From: Clostridia bacterium
GTDB lineage: Bacteria; Bacillota; Clostridia; TANB77; CAG-508
Assembly: GCA_017934475.1 (NCBI GenBank)
Contig: JAGBJN010000010.1
Span: 159,611 to 223,610, forward strand
DNA length: 64,000 nucleotides
Reading direction: 5' to 3'
Positions 63,301-64,000 of the stretch are shown here, one piece after another. The number at the start of each line of letters is the position of its first letter. Position 1 is the stretch's first letter. The notes under the pieces were generated by a model. The model saw nothing but the letters and a program-made list of their open reading frames with translations, did no database searches and was not told the origin of the DNA. Position numbers and translations under genes: made by a program.

Positions 63301-64000
63301 ACAGAAGACGCAAATATAACTGTCACATCTGCAGGAAAAATAACAGGTTTGACTGAAGGATTTGCTAAAGTTAAAGTAAGAGATACAGAAAACAGTCTAG
63401 ATACATACATAATAGTTAAAGTTGTTAATGATAAAAATATGTCACTAGAAATGGGAAATAAATTTAGTGTTGGATTAACAACAAGTGGACAAGTATGGAC
63501 ATGGGGAGATAATACTTTTGGAGAGTTAGGACAAGGAAATACTAAACCATATGAAGATGAACCAGTACAAATTAAATCAATAAGAAATATTAAAGATATT
63601 GGTGCAGGAAATTATCATGCAGTAGCATTGGATGAAGACGGAAATGTTTATACATGGGGACTAAATAATGTTGGACAATTAGGAAATAATACAAACGATG
63701 GAGAAAAGGCACCTATAAAGATAAATGGATTAAGTAATATAGTTAAAGTTGATGCATATAAAAATATAACAACTGCATTAGATTCAAATGGTAATCTATA
63801 TGCTTGGGGTGAAGGATATGATAAAGTACCTAAAATTATTTTAACAAATATTATTAATATATCTGAAAATGTAGTTATAACAAAAGAAAGAAAAATAAGA
63901 AAACTTGAAAATGCAATACTAATTCCTGGGGTAAGAAATGTAGTAGAAGTATCTGCAAGTGATGATAGAATTATTGCTTTAGAAGCGGATGGAACTATTA
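60355..64000 (+). CDS. RCC1-repeat surface protein (3' truncated by window edge)
   Basis: At least 1215 residues, open to the window end. A signal peptide or anchor spans ~1-32. A beta domain (~45-140) leads into GLUG-like repeats (~165-420, phrases such as AGGIAGYSVGTIKNTYNS), then a Big_2-type domain (~480-560), RCC1 propeller repeats (~565-920, VYTWGHGGSGRLGTGN), another Big_2 domain and more RCC1 repeats (VWTWGDNTFGELGQGN). RCC1 blades form beta-propellers; in bacterial surface proteins they serve binding. AAAGGAAA precedes the ATG. C-terminal anchor not visible. Confidence 0.85.
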   Translation, partial: MLSKKLKAQLKRIATSTVLAVSTVAVLFGMGANLDSIVNQIKELARTNASEIKAESEAILKRDNTGFSLDITAKDDSGVRKIEVYQGSNKIKEFNFGGTDDVEYADVKLNNIPFGSSETITVKVNGETIDTKEITNTRYIATAQDLVAFRNSVNAGNTYTNQTVELVNDIDLSSVCSSTKGSWVLIGTQSSSFTGTFSGNYFKISNLYACDTTSIFIGLFRNIPADGTVKNLYIYNPYVNSKCTVEREPLYSGGITGYNSGKIINCGVIGGSVLINSNAGTVSGTWAPGYAGGIAGYSVGTIKNTYNSARVDIQRYYTGAGEYTESFAGGITAKVSASGLIENCYNSGNINVNAYSTAYAGGIVARVERSTAIVRNSYNYGGVTAKSEKYKTWVGGIAGLNGYTSATVGTISNSYCLSNTAYSYYNGSNGASSTAGRVDAATLKGYASKLGTANWVDDKYNINNGYPILRWQVECADLNVRHEYMHVGDTKQLTLNTDILPFNNEYVTWHSFDEGIVTIDSNGLLSAVGEGQTTIWAEYSNQYDIKIMANINVARKGAVAIPQVEFSGYSGSTARGWTIILKEDGTVWGVGLNTYGNLGNGTTRTMYEPVQVLKGPNEPLENIVDIAVGGWHVVALSNSGEVYTWGHGGSGRLGTGNDSNQYYATKIMDNMVDVDVGEACGMALDSYGEVYTWGYNGYGQLGIGNTTAQMLPQRVSCNDAIEISQNYQSSGILDSHGKIQTWGLNLWGGLGMGNTTTYTSPANPNVSNIVDIEMGTVTCLIKNTDGNLYVTGDNIRGNFANGTESDARSFTQTRVPSTVNANNKVRMMSMGAKEIIVALQDGTIWSSGDNYFRQLSSGSTASYVTTYVQAKNNDGSFVTGARAITRKEDDTYNTAYASNYYVDQDGYVYSVGNNSCGQLGYGNTTSTSLFTKMGIDYLNYLGNSIVLNEGESYSINSNNFKIQEFNVAYDYEPKSVGSLTFSTEDANITVTSAGKITGLTEGFAKVKVRDTENSLDTYIIVKVVNDKNMSLEMGNKFSVGLTTSGQVWTWGDNTFGELGQGNTKPYEDEPVQIKSIRNIKDIGAGNYHAVALDEDGNVYTWGLNNVGQLGNNTNDGEKAPIKINGLSNIVKVDAYKNITTALDSNGNLYAWGEGYDKVPKIILTNIINISENVVITKERKIRKLENAILIPGVRNVVEVSASDDRIIALEADGTI

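Overview
The window comes from a very AT-rich, endospore-forming member of the Firmicutes, most likely a Clostridia-type gut bacterium. Evidence: spo0A, spoIIE, a yyaC-type gene, a spoIVFA/spoIVFB-type pair and cwlD; the Gram-positive gatCAB operon; a ClpE-type Clp ATPase with an N-terminal zinc finger; strong GGAGG ribosome binding sites; sigma-A promoters with extended -10 boxes; Gram-positive surface proteins. I cannot name the species.

Layout. 1-6630: tail of a cluster resembling a Gram-positive type IV secretion/conjugation module (unknown truncated protein, CwlT-like lysozyme + NlpC/P60 enzyme, TcpC-like membrane protein, long charged protein). 6829-11296: spoIIE and uvrC. 11335-12512: an atypically GC-richer small gene and a DUF4116 gene. 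12531-17266: MFS transporter and gatCAB. 17265-18189: small membrane protein, tandem Spo0A-box-like sites, and a toxin-antitoxin pair whose toxin seems to start at AUU. 18238-23090: hslO-pth-rng-gmk-like-rimO operon. 23110-27449: DUF2207/LemA pair, dUTPase, tRNA-Gln and tRNA-His, YigZ and the spo0A promoter.

27499-35723 holds the most interesting structure. An approximately 7.37 kb element is integrated inside the 3' part of spo0A. spo0A reads intact, but its last 177 bp are repeated (about 91 percent identical by eye) at 35513-35689, next to what appears to be the original spo0A terminator. In between lie a tyrosine integrase, an HUH rolling-circle-type Rep, a candidate origin, HTH regulators, a serine recombinase, SHOCT proteins, several unknown small genes, and repeated AGCAATAAAC sites near both ends. 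The crossover region lies in codons just after the DNA-recognition helix of Spo0A.

35729-41573: mscL with a zinc-ribbon tail, yyaC-like gene, small membrane protein, SpoIVFA/SpoIVFB-like pair, scpB, proS. 41572-54158: DUF4364 regulator, a 1846-residue thioester-domain surface protein, a pilin-like repeat protein with a frameshifted start, secreted and membrane proteins, CmpB-type membrane protein, a GGDEF protein with a degenerate receiver domain, and DUF2752. 54162-59546: a two-gene GC-richer operon, a frameshifted cwlD, another GC-richer small gene, pgsA and clpE. 59658-60006: a 30-bp palindrome, a 38-codon ORF and hairpins with a duplicated start. 60355-64000: a truncated RCC1-repeat surface protein.

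Genes work together in three themes: sporulation (Spo0A to SpoIIE, SpoIVFA/FB, YyaC, CwlD), translation and protein quality (gatCAB, proS, pth, hslO, rimO, clpE), and cell-surface/secretion functions. Everything is read by eye; no database or alignment was run.
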